A DNA stretch of 64,000 nucleotides from S139-23 sp047639315 (GTDB lineage Bacteria; Planctomycetota; GCA-002687715; DRQF01): positions 9,483-73,482 of the forward strand of contig JBLINQ010000005.1 of the NCBI GenBank assembly GCA_047639315.1, in the 5' to 3' direction. The notes under the pieces are model-generated. The model saw only the letters and a list, made by a program, of their open reading frames with translations. It had not been told where the DNA came from and searched no databases. Shown one piece after another: positions 52,660 through 62,073 of this stretch; positions within the stretch are counted from its first letter, which is position 1; the number at the start of each line of letters is the position of its first letter. The position numbers and the translations under genes were made by a program.

Positions 52660-54110
52660 TATTTCTCGGTTCGGCGAACAGGAGTGGGCTCGTCAAGCTT
52701 GTTCTTCTTCTGCTGAGCCACTTCGAAGTTCGGATGACATGGGCGGTCGACATATTTGCCCCAACCTTCATGCGGCATCAACTTCCCGTCTTGCCAGAGA
52801 ATCTTGCCTCGACTCATGGTCATTGCGGCGAGACCGGTGACCTCCATGCCCTCGTAGATGTTGAAGTCAATATTCTGATGGTGCGTGTCTTTCGATATGA
52901 CGCGCGAAGCACTCGGATCCCAAACGACAATGTCAGCATCGGCGCCAACGCCAATGAAACCCTTGGTCGGATGAATGTTGAAAATCTTCGCGGCATTGGT
53001 CGACGTCACTGCAACGAATTCAGATGGGGTCAACCTGCCAGTGCGAACGCCGTGATGCCACATGATACTCATGCGATCTTCAACACCACCCGTTCCATTT
53101 GGGATCAAGCGGAAGTCGTCGAGGCCAGCCTGCTTCTGCGGCGTGCAAAAACAGCAATGATCCGTGGCCGTGGTTTGCAACATACCAGCTTGCAAGCCGC
53201 GCCACAGAGCATCCTGATGTTCCTTTGAGCGAAACGGCGGGCTCATCACGTGGTGGGCAGCACTGTCCCAGTCTTCATTGCGGTAGACGCTGTCATCCAG
53301 AACAAGATGCTGAGCCAAGACCTCACCGAACACCCGTTGCCCTTCCAACCGAGCGCGCGAGATCGATTCTAAGGCATCGATGCAGGAGGTGTGCACCACA
53401 TAGAGCGGAACACCCAAGACCTCTGCGATTCGAATAGCCCGATTGGCGGCCTCGCCTTCGACCTCAGGAGGTCTCGATAATGGATGTCCTTCTGGGCCGG
53501 TGATGCCACGCTCGAAGATCTCTCTCTGCAGCCTAAACACGAGCTCGCCGTTCTCAGCGTGAACGGTGCATAGCGCGCCAAGTTCTCTAGCACGCATGAA
53601 GCTGTTCACGAGGATTTCGTCGTCAGCCATGATGGCGCCTTTGTACGCCATGAAATGTTTGAAGCTGTTGACGCCGAAGTCTTTAGCCAGCGTTTCCATG
53701 TCAGCGTGAACACTGTCATCCCACCAGGTGATCGCCACGTGGAACGAATAATCAGCGGTGGCCTTCTCGGCCCACTCGCGCCATTGGTGATAGGCCTCCA
53801 TCAAAGATTGCTGAGGGGCCGGGATGACAAAGTCGATGATCATCGTCGTGCCACCGGCAGCCGCAGCAGCCGTCCCCGTGAGGAAATCCTCAGATGCGAC
53901 AGTGCCCATGAAAGGCAATTGCATATGAGTGTGGGGGTCAATGCCGCCTGGCATCACATAGCACCCAGTCGCGTCAATCGTCGACGCACCAGTTGGTGCT
54001 TCAAGATCGGGGCCAACAGCTAAGATCTTTTCGCCAACAACGAGAACATCCGCTTTCATTTCACCACCGGCATTGACGACACAGCCGCCCTTGATCAGCG
54101 AGGTATTCAT
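52659..54110 (-). CDS. hydA: Dihydropyrimidinase (hydantoinase)
   Basis: A 483-residue metal-dependent hydrolase that opens dihydrouracil or dihydrothymine to N-carbamoyl-beta-amino acids. The metal-binding HxH is in GGIDPHTHMQLPF, the bridging carboxylated Lys should lie in NSFKHFMAYKG, and further ligands are in TVHAENGE and YVVHTS and the Asp in TTATDHC. The C-terminal NAAKIFNIHPTKGFIGVGADADIVVWDP is a family marker. It is the second catalytic step of reductive pyrimidine degradation, adjacent to the amidase gene. Confidence 0.92.
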   Translation of the reverse strand: MNTSLIKGGCVVNAGGEMKADVLVVGEKILAVGPDLEAPTGASTIDATGCYVMPGGIDPHTHMQLPFMGTVASEDFLTGTAAAAAGGTTMIIDFVIPAPQQSLMEAYHQWREWAEKATADYSFHVAITWWDDSVHADMETLAKDFGVNSFKHFMAYKGAIMADDEILVNSFMRARELGALCTVHAENGELVFRLQREIFERGITGPEGHPLSRPPEVEGEAANRAIRIAEVLGVPLYVVHTSCIDALESISRARLEGQRVFGEVLAQHLVLDDSVYRNEDWDSAAHHVMSPPFRSKEHQDALWRGLQAGMLQTTATDHCCFCTPQKQAGLDDFRLIPNGTGGVEDRMSIMWHHGVRTGRLTPSEFVAVTSTNAAKIFNIHPTKGFIGVGADADIVVWDPSASRVISKDTHHQNIDFNIYEGMEVTGLAAMTMSRGKILWQDGKLMPHEGWGKYVDRPCHPNFEVAQQKKNKLDEPTPVRRTEK

Positions 54111-54983
54111 TTAGTTCTCCTCGAAAATCTCATCGTAAGCCTCAGGACGGCGATCGCGGTAGAACTGCCAGGTCGAACGCACTTCATCGATAACGGCCAT
54201 GTCGAGGTCGCTTACGAGTAATTCGTCGTTGTCCTCAGATGCCTCCGAGGTGATTTGGCCCAGCGGGTTAACGAAGTAACTGGTGCCATAGAACTTCCCG
54301 ATGTTCCATGGGGCTTCGGTACCGACGCGATTGATGCAACCCATGTAGTAGCCGTTGGCAACAGCATGAGCTGGCTGCTCAATCTTCCATAGGTGTTGCG
54401 AAAGCCCGGCAACGGTTGCCGAAGGATTGAAGACGATCTCAGCACCATTGAGCCCTAAGCACCGTGCCCCTTCTGGAAAGTGACGGTCATAGCAGATGTA
54501 GATACCGACCTTGGCATAGCGCGTCTCGAAGACCGGGTAGCCACCAGTTCCGGGCTTGAAGTAGAACTTCTCGTAGAAGCCGGGATTTACTTGAGGAATG
54601 TGCTGCTTGCGGTATCGGCCAAGAATGGTTCCGTCGGCATCGATGACAAAGGCTGTGTTGTAAAACACCCCAGCCATCACCTTCTCGTAGATCGGAACGA
54701 CGATGACCATTTCATACTTCTTGGCGTATTCAACCATGAGCTGAACACTTGGAAACGGATCTTCTTCGGCCGCTTCATACCAACGCACGTCTTGGCTTGG
54801 ACAAAAGTAAGGGCCGTTGAAAATTTCTTGGAGGCAAAGAATCTGTACGCCCTTCTTGCCGGCGTCTTCAATCATCGGCAAGTGCTTTTCAATCATCGCC
54901 TGTTTGATTTCGGCAACGGGACGACTCTCGTCGTTGATCGGGTTGCTGCATTGAATCAAACCGCATTTTACCATCCTACTCAT
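54111..54983 (-). CDS. Beta-ureidopropionase-like amidase (nitrilase superfamily)
   Basis: A 290-residue carbon-nitrogen hydrolase that would hydrolyse N-carbamoyl-beta-alanine to beta-alanine, CO2 and ammonia. The Glu-Lys-Cys triad is supported by CLQEIFNGPYFCPSQD (Glu), ILGRYRKQHIPQ (Lys) and VGIYICYDRHFPEGARCL (Cys). The CPSQDVRWYEAAE segment resembles beta-ureidopropionases more than N-carbamoylputrescine amidases, but the latter cannot be excluded from sequence. Context favours pyrimidine degradation. The first ATG at 54983 overlaps the preA stop; the ATG at 54974 is an alternative. Confidence 0.88.
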   Translation of the reverse strand: MSRMVKCGLIQCSNPINDESRPVAEIKQAMIEKHLPMIEDAGKKGVQILCLQEIFNGPYFCPSQDVRWYEAAEEDPFPSVQLMVEYAKKYEMVIVVPIYEKVMAGVFYNTAFVIDADGTILGRYRKQHIPQVNPGFYEKFYFKPGTGGYPVFETRYAKVGIYICYDRHFPEGARCLGLNGAEIVFNPSATVAGLSQHLWKIEQPAHAVANGYYMGCINRVGTEAPWNIGKFYGTSYFVNPLGQITSEASEDNDELLVSDLDMAVIDEVRSTWQFYRDRRPEAYDEIFEEN

Positions 54984-56254
54984 CAGTGTGATCCTTTCTT
55001 GGATCTAAGTTGTTTGCCGCCATCATTGAATTCATTCCAAGTGGCCGGTTCAAAGCCATTGTCAACTTCGACCATGGTCACACAGCCAGGAACTGGGCAA
55101 ACGATTTCACAAAGGTTGCACCCGACGCATTCAGGTTCGTCAACAATGGGAACGCGCGTGCCATTAGGGTTGGGATGGATGCACTGATGAGATGCATCCA
55201 TGCATGCCACCAGACACAGTTGACATCCGATGCAGGTGTCGGCGTCGATTTTGGCGACGGTCTCATAGTTGAGGTCGAGGTGGCCCCAGTCGCTCACCTG
55301 CGAAACAGCCTTGCCAACCATTTGATCAATCGTCTCAAAGTCATGAGAACGCATATACTCTTCAAGCCCGTCAATCATGTCTTCGACGACGCGATAGCCG
55401 CGAAGCATCACTTCTGTGCAAACTTGCACACTCGATGCTCCCAAGAGTAAAAACTCAACGGCATCACGCCAGTTGGCCACGCCCCCGATACCACTAATTG
55501 GAATGCCAAAGTCAGGGCACTTGGAGAGTTGCGAGACCATATGCAACGCGATTGGGCGCACCGCTTCGCCGCAGTAGCCGCCGTTGGTGCCGGCTCCAGA
55601 GACAGCAGGAAGAGGAACAAATTTGTCGATATCAACACCGATAATACTCTTGATGGTGTTGATCAAAGACACTCCGTGAGCACCGCCTCTTTGCGAGGCA
55701 AGCCCATGAGGGATAATGTCACCGACGTTAGGCGTCAGTTTCGCCAAAACAGGAACCGTCGAATAGTCGACAGCCCAAGCTGTGATTTCCTCGTTCACAG
55801 CCGGCTCTTGGCCGACCGCTGACCCCATCCCCCGTTCGCACATGCCATGAGGGCAACCGAAGTTGAGCTCTAAGCCGTCGGCGCCAGCGTCGATCGAACG
55901 CTTGATGATGTCTTTCCATTCATCACGCGTCTCGACCATGAGCGAGATGATCACGGCATTGTTGGGATACTTCTTCGTGACCTCGGCAATCTCCCGGAAG
56001 CTTGACTGCAGAGGACGATCCGAAATGAGTTCGATGTTGGTAAAGCCAACACCCCTTTGGTTAGCAGTATGTAGGGCACCAAATCGACTCGAGACATTTT
56101 GAACTTCAGCGCCAAGCGTTTTCCAAACGGCTCCGCCCCACCCAGCGTCAAAGGCACGCATGATTTGTGAGCCCGAGTTTGTTGGTGGTGCCGAGGCCAA
56201 CCAAAAGGGATTCGGGGAAATGATCCCAGCGCAGTTCGTGGTGAGGTCAGGCAT
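54983..56254 (-). CDS. preA: NAD-dependent dihydropyrimidine dehydrogenase subunit PreA
   Basis: A 423-residue catalytic subunit that reduces uracil and thymine. The N-terminal part is an FMN-binding dihydroorotate-dehydrogenase-like barrel (GIISPNPFWLASAPPTN, DGLELNFGCPHGM, VLAKLTPNV, GIGGVANWRDAVEFLLLGASSVQVCT). The C-terminal ferredoxin domain has two 4Fe-4S motifs: CIGCQLCLVACMDASHQC and CVGCNLCEIVCPVPGC. It pairs with PreT, whose gene overlaps it by one base upstream. Confidence 0.93.
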   Translation of the reverse strand: MPDLTTNCAGIISPNPFWLASAPPTNSGSQIMRAFDAGWGGAVWKTLGAEVQNVSSRFGALHTANQRGVGFTNIELISDRPLQSSFREIAEVTKKYPNNAVIISLMVETRDEWKDIIKRSIDAGADGLELNFGCPHGMCERGMGSAVGQEPAVNEEITAWAVDYSTVPVLAKLTPNVGDIIPHGLASQRGGAHGVSLINTIKSIIGVDIDKFVPLPAVSGAGTNGGYCGEAVRPIALHMVSQLSKCPDFGIPISGIGGVANWRDAVEFLLLGASSVQVCTEVMLRGYRVVEDMIDGLEEYMRSHDFETIDQMVGKAVSQVSDWGHLDLNYETVAKIDADTCIGCQLCLVACMDASHQCIHPNPNGTRVPIVDEPECVGCNLCEIVCPVPGCVTMVEVDNGFEPATWNEFNDGGKQLRSKKGSH

Positions 56255-57561
56255 TACTCGCCTCCCTTCAGATAACGATCAATCGCGATAGCTGATCGCT
56301 TACCCTCAGCAGCGGCATTGACCACTTCCTTGCCGCCGTTGGTACAATCGCCACCGGCGTAGAAGCCAGGACGCTTGGTCTTGCCATCGTGATCGACAAC
56401 GATTCGACCTTTGTCGACTTCAATTCCCTCGAGCCCTGCCACGAGCCCACCCAATTTCGATTGCCCGATTGCGACCAGAGCGAGCTCTGTTTCCATCGGG
56501 AAGTCTTTATCTGGTAGTCCTTCAGCCGACGACCGATAGGTCATCACGAATGAGTGAGGAGAAAAATCCGTTCGCTTGAATGACTGAGGCGTGACGTGCC
56601 AAGCAGCCTTGGCGCCTTCAGCTACAGCCGCTTGCCACTCGTGGGCATAGCCACTCATACGACTTTGTGGTCCTCGATACAGCATTCGGACTTTCTTAAC
56701 ACCCAAGCCAAGAAGCTGACGGACACAGTCGACGGCTGTATTGCCAGCGCCGATGACGACACAGCATTCGATGCCAGTCAACTCGACAGTTCCGAGTTTA
56801 ATTTTTTCGATGAACTCCACAGCGCCATGCACTTCTTCAAGGTCTTCGCCGGAAATGCCCAATTTCGAATCTGGTCCAAGCCCGATCCCAAGAAAAACAG
56901 CATCGTGCTTTTCTTCCAAGTTTTTGAATGTCAGGTCTTCACCGATGGTGACGCCAGTTTGGACATCAATGCCGCCGATGCCGAGGATCCACTCGACCTC
57001 TTCCAAGCTCCGGTCGGCTTTCATCTTGTAAGGGGCGACTCCCGTGGTGTTGAGCCCACCAAGCAGATCACGCTTCTCATAGATCGTGCAGGCATGTCCA
57101 AGCCTTCGCAACTCGTGCGCCGCTGCCAACGACGCTGGACCGGCACCAACCAAGGCGACGCTCTTACCAGTGGCCGGACCAGCTTCAAAAAATCGCTCAC
57201 GATTCTCGAAGGCAAGGTCGGTGACATAACGTTGCAACTTACCGATCTGAATCGGGGGCGCGTCCATGTGGTTGTAGACGCAGTCACCGACGCAAAGAAC
57301 TTCTACTGGGCAGACACGTGCGCAACTCATCCCCAGAATGTTCGACTCAAAGATAGTACGTGCCGAATTCTTTTGGTTCCCCGAAGCAATCTTTCGAATG
57401 AACTGGGGAATGTCGATGCTCGTTGGGCAGGCTGTGATGCAAGGAGCATCGTGGCAAAATAGACAACGATTGGCTTCGACTCGGGCTTGCTCTGGGGAAT
57501 AGGCCTCTTTGTAATCCGGAAAAACTGATTCCGAACGATCAGCCGGTAGTCGATGGGACAT
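56254..57561 (-). CDS. preT: NAD-dependent dihydropyrimidine dehydrogenase subunit PreT
   Basis: A 435-residue partner of PreA, related to the small subunit of glutamate synthase. The N-terminal cysteines CLFCHDAPCITACP and CARVCPVEVLCVGDCV hold iron-sulfur clusters. The FAD site is VALVGAGPASLAAAHELRRLGH, the NAD(P)-binding site VVIGAGNTAVDCVRQLLGLG, and the C-terminal GFYAGGDCTNGGKEVVNAAAEGKRSA is typical. It feeds electrons from NAD(P)H to PreA, or the reverse. It is the first gene of the pyrimidine-degradation operon, so its promoter should lie in the following intergenic region. Confidence 0.93.
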   Translation of the reverse strand: MSHRLPADRSESVFPDYKEAYSPEQARVEANRCLFCHDAPCITACPTSIDIPQFIRKIASGNQKNSARTIFESNILGMSCARVCPVEVLCVGDCVYNHMDAPPIQIGKLQRYVTDLAFENRERFFEAGPATGKSVALVGAGPASLAAAHELRRLGHACTIYEKRDLLGGLNTTGVAPYKMKADRSLEEVEWILGIGGIDVQTGVTIGEDLTFKNLEEKHDAVFLGIGLGPDSKLGISGEDLEEVHGAVEFIEKIKLGTVELTGIECCVVIGAGNTAVDCVRQLLGLGVKKVRMLYRGPQSRMSGYAHEWQAAVAEGAKAAWHVTPQSFKRTDFSPHSFVMTYRSSAEGLPDKDFPMETELALVAIGQSKLGGLVAGLEGIEVDKGRIVVDHDGKTKRPGFYAGGDCTNGGKEVVNAAAEGKRSAIAIDRYLKGGE

Positions 57562-58369
57562 GATTTTCCTACTTACTCGGACCAGGAAATCTGGGCGCCA
57601 AATCAGGCTGAGCCCTGCGGGCTTCTTTATGATTGCTGTGGAGAGGCGAGGCTATCCCAGCCCCTCCCATTCGTCAATGAAAAGTGCAATGAGGTGGACT
57701 TGCCTCGACTCTACTGGTCCACGTGAATTGGCGACAAGAAAACAAGAAACACCAAATTAAAGTGGCATCATTTCGGATTCACTTTTACACTGGATTGAGG
57801 AAATTTGGGCGTGCCAACGAGACGACAATCTTGACGACCGAAAACCTGCTCGTGGGGGTGTGATCAGAACCTAAGCTTTTTAGGGCGACGGCAAATTCCC
57901 CGGCAGGCTTGAGCCGGCTTCCCTACCCGCCCTTGGACAAGGCATGGAAACGAGGTCGATAGAGAATAAGGCCTGGGTCAGTTGGCATCGGCATTTTGGC
58001 GCCAAGAAACCGTCAAACGAGCCCGTCTTCTTTACTCGAGAAAGCCCAAGTGATACGAGATCTCATCCTCTTAATGCAAAAATCATGCCCCCACAGCGAT
58101 CTGGGACGTTGGCTACTTTCACCCGAGGAAACTTGATCAACCTCGACCGCAGAACTTTGTTCTCGTTCTTGGCTGAAATCAGGGTTTCGACTTATATCCC
58201 TGGACTTACCCACGCTTGGGCTACTGAGGAACAATTCAAATAACCCAAACACAACACAACAAAGAACTTAGAGAAATCCCCATAACGGTCTCACCTTGAG
58301 ACCCCCTCGCGCCACCGGAGTTTGAACTGAGTCAAGAATTGTGCTTCAGATCGCGAAAAGACGGGCAGA
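57562..58369. other. Intergenic region upstream of the pyrimidine-degradation operon
   Basis: About 800 bases with no convincing gene. It should contain the promoter of the preT operon (minus strand) and of the PilZ gene (plus strand). I see no strong hairpin, RNA gene or repeat. A YTGGCACG-like -24 element on the minus strand near 57805 lacks a matching -12 element. Confidence 0.5.
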
Positions 58370-58852
58370 GTGTCTCGATCCATTGGGAAGGCCACAGTCT
58401 GGCAAGAACGATTCAGAAAGACCCAATCCGATGGCCGCTTCCGTTCAAGTGGCGACGGTTTCTTTGAGCTGATCCACAAGATCCTCAGGCGCGCCCCACG
58501 AGTACGAATGAAAGAACCAAACACGGTCGAACTTGTCAGCGAAGTAACCGGCAAGAGAGTTGAGGCGATCATGATCGATATCTCTGCCTCCGGACTTGGC
58601 TTGTTCGTCTTGGAAGAAGTTGAAGCGACGCTAGCAGATACTCAGGCGGTCCAATGCAATTTTTCACTCCCCGACATGCATGAGCGGTTAAGCCTTCCAT
58701 CCGAGATCAGTCTACGGCAACTTGATGGCGCCCAAGTGCGCTACGGTTTGCAATTCGATCAAGAAGACCCAAACTACGAAGATCAAGCTGAGGCCATTCG
58801 CGATTTCGTCATGACCAAACAGCTAGGTGAGCTGCAAAACTGCAATCGCTAG
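58370..58852 (+). CDS. PilZ-domain protein
   Basis: A 160-residue protein with a PilZ domain from about residue 40 on. The cyclic-di-GMP binding pattern RxxxR is seen in LRRAPRVRM and the second motif in DISASGLGL. The strand-rich remainder (NFSLPDMHERLSLPSEISLRQLDGAQVRYGLQFDQ) fits the PilZ barrel. The start is GTG 58370; no ATG precedes the domain. The presence of both motifs suggests it binds cyclic-di-GMP, but the partner is unknown. Confidence 0.8.
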   Translation: MSRSIGKATVWQERFRKTQSDGRFRSSGDGFFELIHKILRRAPRVRMKEPNTVELVSEVTGKRVEAIMIDISASGLGLFVLEEVEATLADTQAVQCNFSLPDMHERLSLPSEISLRQLDGAQVRYGLQFDQEDPNYEDQAEAIRDFVMTKQLGELQNCNR

Positions 58853-58856
58853 CGCC

Positions 58857-59276
58857 TTACTCGCTTGACGAAAGCAACGATTTGAATGCTCCGAGAATGG
58901 GACCGAGTTCAGCTTGGTCGAACTCCAACATGGCTGACACCTTATCATTCCGGTTCGCTCGCCCCTGAATTGCACGACGGTTCAAACTTGCGGCAATCTG
59001 AAAATGTCCGCGCGAATCCAGAGGTGCAATCTCCAAATGAAACTCATCTGGGGACATAGACTCCAAGACAGCAGTTCCTTGCAGCGATTCAATCAGGGCA
59101 TTGAAGTGACCGAGAAACTGGGTCAAAGCCAAATCGTCGATCCAAACGTCCTCCATATGGCCCCGAAAGCCGTGAGAGCCAATAGTCACACCAACTCGCA
59201 TATCGCGGCGGCGTTGAACGGTTGAGACCTCGAGAAGGTCAATCTGCAAGAATTCGCCTTCGCTTCCGATTCGCAC
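58857..59276 (-). CDS. Hypothetical protein, WapI-like fold possible
   Basis: A 139-residue soluble protein with alternating strands (FRGHMEDVWIDDLALTQFLGHFNALIESLQG, FHLEIAPLDSRGHFQIAASL, SAMLEFDQAELGPILGAF). The pattern of a strand-rich domain with two charged helices resembles WapI-type immunity proteins, a resemblance by eye only. No toxin gene is adjacent. It converges with the PilZ gene 5 bases away. Confidence 0.5.
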   Translation of the reverse strand: MRIGSEGEFLQIDLLEVSTVQRRRDMRVGVTIGSHGFRGHMEDVWIDDLALTQFLGHFNALIESLQGTAVLESMSPDEFHLEIAPLDSRGHFQIAASLNRRAIQGRANRNDKVSAMLEFDQAELGPILGAFKSLLSSSE

Positions 59277-59449
59277 AATATAGCTCCTTCTCTAATTCCC
59301 CAGAACTTCATCCAAACAAGCCTGACTCGGCTAAGCGGGTACGTTCAATAGAATCCACTGACAATTCGATAATGCCTGCTGCTCTTCAATCATTGAGAGT
59401 TTACTATACCTGACCAGTTCAATTGGACGGCGTCGAGCGGAGGTTTATC

Positions 59450-61009
59450 ATGTCGAGAAGCAGTCTATTCCCCATCATTTTCGTGATTGTGATCGGCCTC
59501 ATCGCCTTCGCATTCTATCGGGCTGGCAGTTTTGAGCCCGGCCAGGTCGAACTCGAAAATGAATCGTCCGATTTGACTGCGAACCCGGCTCGAATTCCGG
59601 CGAGGACACCGGAGGCTAAACCCAAGGTTGCGTCGAGAAAGAACGTCCCTCTGCCCGAGAAAGAGGAACCGAAGGCCGAGATCAAGCTCCCTTCAGACAC
59701 AGGCACAAAAATTGTCATTTCTGTCGTTGGCCGAGCCATTGATACGGACAACAACCCAGTGGTGGGAGCCAACATTGAACTGGTTTCAGTCAATGGGCCG
59801 TCCGAGAAAATCGCCCGCACAGTTTCTGACGGCGAGGGCATCTTTCGTTTCGATGATCAGATCGTGCCGCCTCAAAGCAAAGGAGGCAAGAGTGGCACCT
59901 TCAACGTCTTTGGCACAGCACCAGGATATGGATTTGCATGGCATGGGATGCGAAGCGTGCGGTTCGGTAAGCGGCCAACCAAGACAGTCATCAGTGACCC
60001 GGTTGAGCGTGGGTACTACTTAGAAGAAGAGTGCGTCATGACCCTCGTTTTCGGGCGCTCTCAAGATGTCCGGGGAACAATTATCGACGAAGTGGGCGAC
60101 CCCGTTCCTGATGTTTCGGTTTCGCTCAGTAGCTGTGACTTCATCGACAAAGAAGGAAAACACTCGCACGTCAACTACCGTGAGTTCTGGGGCATGAACC
60201 ACTTGCCAGAAAGCTGGTTGAACAGGACAACAGATTTAGCCGGTGAATTCAGATTCGGTAATCTTCCGCCCGAATGCACACTCATCCTGCGCCTCAAGCA
60301 TCCCGAGCGGTCCAACAAATTCGCTTTCGCCGTGACCACCAAGCGAGACCTCGCGAAACTCGATCTTAAGCCTAACGTATCCGGTTCTGGTGCCACACGC
60401 ATCCAGAAAAGCCCCATGCGTATCGTGATGCCGTCGACCCACAGACTACGGGTTCTCTGCGTCCATCCTTGGAGCAAGGCCCCCATCGCCGCGGCCAAAG
60501 TTCATGCCTTTCGTGGAGGCAAAGATCGTCAGTCGTCGCACGGCAAGACCAACGCCCAAGGAGAAGTAGACCTCAGGCTGCCATTAGGCACTTTCACGGT
60601 TTCAATCGATCCACCAGCGGATACGGAGCTCATTCGCACTCGCCATCAAATCGAGATCAAAGATGAACCCAACCAACAGGAAGCAACTCTGCCCCTCGAC
60701 GTCGCGGCCATCGTCACACTCGAGGCAGTCGACTCCAAGACTGGAGAAGGTATAGAGGGTGTTTCATTTCAATACGAAAATGACAAACGTCGCATCATGC
60801 AAGTTCAGCGTAATCTCTCCTACATCGACAATCCAACTACCGACAAAGATGGCAAGCTCGAAGTTCTCATGCGACCTGGCGCGGCCAAGCTCATGGTAGG
60901 ATATATCGGCTCGAAAGATCACAAGTCCGACCACAAGTTCCGGCACGTCGAGTTAGAGGGTGGCAAGCAAATTACAATTCGCTTCAAGCTCGATCCGATG
61001 AACAAGTAG
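59450..61009 (+). CDS. Membrane-anchored protein with carboxypeptidase-regulatory-like domains
   Basis: A 519-residue protein from ATG 59450, with GCGGAGG at 59437-59443. A transmembrane helix at residues 5-23 is followed by a Pro/Lys/Glu-rich linker (to about 80), then strand-rich domains. VVGRAIDTDNNPVVGANIELVS, DVRGTIIDEVGDPVPDVSVSLSS and the later TNAQGEVDLRLPLGTFTVSI are typical carboxypeptidase-regulatory-like (CarboxypepD_reg) repeats, with Asp/Gly turns. Such proteins are surface or periplasmic, probably in adhesion or sugar binding. No enzyme domain is visible. Confidence 0.75.
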   Translation: MSRSSLFPIIFVIVIGLIAFAFYRAGSFEPGQVELENESSDLTANPARIPARTPEAKPKVASRKNVPLPEKEEPKAEIKLPSDTGTKIVISVVGRAIDTDNNPVVGANIELVSVNGPSEKIARTVSDGEGIFRFDDQIVPPQSKGGKSGTFNVFGTAPGYGFAWHGMRSVRFGKRPTKTVISDPVERGYYLEEECVMTLVFGRSQDVRGTIIDEVGDPVPDVSVSLSSCDFIDKEGKHSHVNYREFWGMNHLPESWLNRTTDLAGEFRFGNLPPECTLILRLKHPERSNKFAFAVTTKRDLAKLDLKPNVSGSGATRIQKSPMRIVMPSTHRLRVLCVHPWSKAPIAAAKVHAFRGGKDRQSSHGKTNAQGEVDLRLPLGTFTVSIDPPADTELIRTRHQIEIKDEPNQQEATLPLDVAAIVTLEAVDSKTGEGIEGVSFQYENDKRRIMQVQRNLSYIDNPTTDKDGKLEVLMRPGAAKLMVGYIGSKDHKSDHKFRHVELEGGKQITIRFKLDPMNK

Positions 61010-61087
61010 TTTCACCGCGGTCTCTCATTGCCTGAAACATTCTTGTACTTTCGAAGGCATGCTCTCGTTGTCAGCAACAAAACGCTG

Positions 61088-61387
61088 ATGGCGAGAAGGT
61101 GTATTCATCCTGACGCCCGCGTGCTTTATGTTTCATGCTACACGGCTGACCTAAGTTTGGAACGAGATGTGTCCGGCGAAGAGATTGCGTCCTTAGAGAA
61201 CGCCATTCGATTCAAGGAAGTTGTTGTTGAAGGTGAGAGATCTCCTGGACCGCAGCCCCAAGATGTCCTGATTGGACTCTCCCTACCCACCGACCTCAAC
61301 TCTGACGATCCATTGCGGCGAATCTTCAAGAATCACTCCTCCTCGGCAAAAAAGAGGTCTCTGTCTGAAACCGACACAGATGGCTAA
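61088..61387 (+). CDS. Possible small protein of unknown function
   Basis: About 99 residues from ATG 61088 (a TTG at 61028 would extend it), with a strand-helix pattern in the first half (ARVLYVSCYTADLSLERDVSGEEIASLENAIRF) and a charged Ser/Lys-rich tail. It follows the previous gene within 80 bases, but no family is recognised and it may not be real. Confidence 0.3.
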   Translation: MARRCIHPDARVLYVSCYTADLSLERDVSGEEIASLENAIRFKEVVVEGERSPGPQPQDVLIGLSLPTDLNSDDPLRRIFKNHSSSAKKRSLSETDTDG

Positions 61388-61521
61388 GAGAACCGAGAAA
61401 AGGCTTTGTAGCCCCAGAAGGAATCCCGAAAATTCAGATATTTCACAAATTATGGAGGAACTCTCCTGCTGATCGAGAGTTTACAGAGAGTTAGTAAACC
61501 CGAATTTCTTGGAGTCCTCCG

Positions 61522-62037
61522 ATGAGACTGATGACGATCGCAATTGCATTCCTCGCCCTCTTTGCTGTTTCACTTCCTGCACAATCCGGAGATCCTGGAG
61601 GCAAGAAGAAAGACCGTCAGGCTCGTCGGATCGAGAAGTTCGATAAGAACGGTGATGGCAAACTCGACAATGAAGAGCGCAAGGCCATGCGCAAGGCTGG
61701 CGAAGCCCGCAAGAAGAAGCGCCAAGAAGAAGGCAAGAACAAAGGCAACACCGGCGAAAAAGGTAAAAAGGGCAAGAGAAAAGGCAAGGGCAAAGGCGAA
61801 GCCGGCGAGCGAAAAGGCAAAGGTGACGTCAGCGGTCAGGATGAGAAAAAGGGCAAAGGCAAACGCAAAGGCAAAGGCGAGAATCGCGGTAAGCGCGGCG
61901 AACGTCGTAAGGGAATGCTGAAGCGCTTCGACAAGAACGGTGATGGCGAACTCGACGAAAGCGAAAAGGCTGAAATGAAAAAGGCCAAAGCTGCTCGTCG
62001 TGGTAAGAAGAAGGACAAAGAAGCACCGATCAAGTAA
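61522..62037 (+). CDS. Secreted EF-hand protein with a Lys/Gly-rich middle
   Basis: A 171-residue protein with a signal peptide (residues 1-21, cleavage after LPAQS) and two EF-hand loops: FDKNGDGKLDNEE near residue 39 and FDKNGDGELDESE near 135, both with the canonical Asp-Asn-Asp-Gly-Leu-Asp-Glu spacing for calcium. Between them lies a long low-complexity stretch made of KGKG, KGK and RKGKG units. The middle is likely disordered and strongly basic, suggesting binding to polyanions or a matrix role. A terminator follows. Short EF-hand secreted proteins are common in planctomycetes. Confidence 0.8.
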   Translation: MRLMTIAIAFLALFAVSLPAQSGDPGGKKKDRQARRIEKFDKNGDGKLDNEERKAMRKAGEARKKKRQEEGKNKGNTGEKGKKGKRKGKGKGEAGERKGKGDVSGQDEKKGKGKRKGKGENRGKRGERRKGMLKRFDKNGDGELDESEKAEMKKAKAARRGKKKDKEAPIK

Positions 62038-62073
62038 GTGCACTTAGACCCTCCTGGTCCTCCACAATCGAAA

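Noticed and set aside
57795..57825. Sigma-54 promoter for the pyrimidine operon on the minus strand
   Set aside because: A TTGGCACG -24 element is present but the -12 TTGC element is missing.
58857..59276. Toxin-immunity pair based on WapI-like resemblance
   Set aside because: No toxin gene is next to it and the resemblance is by eye only.
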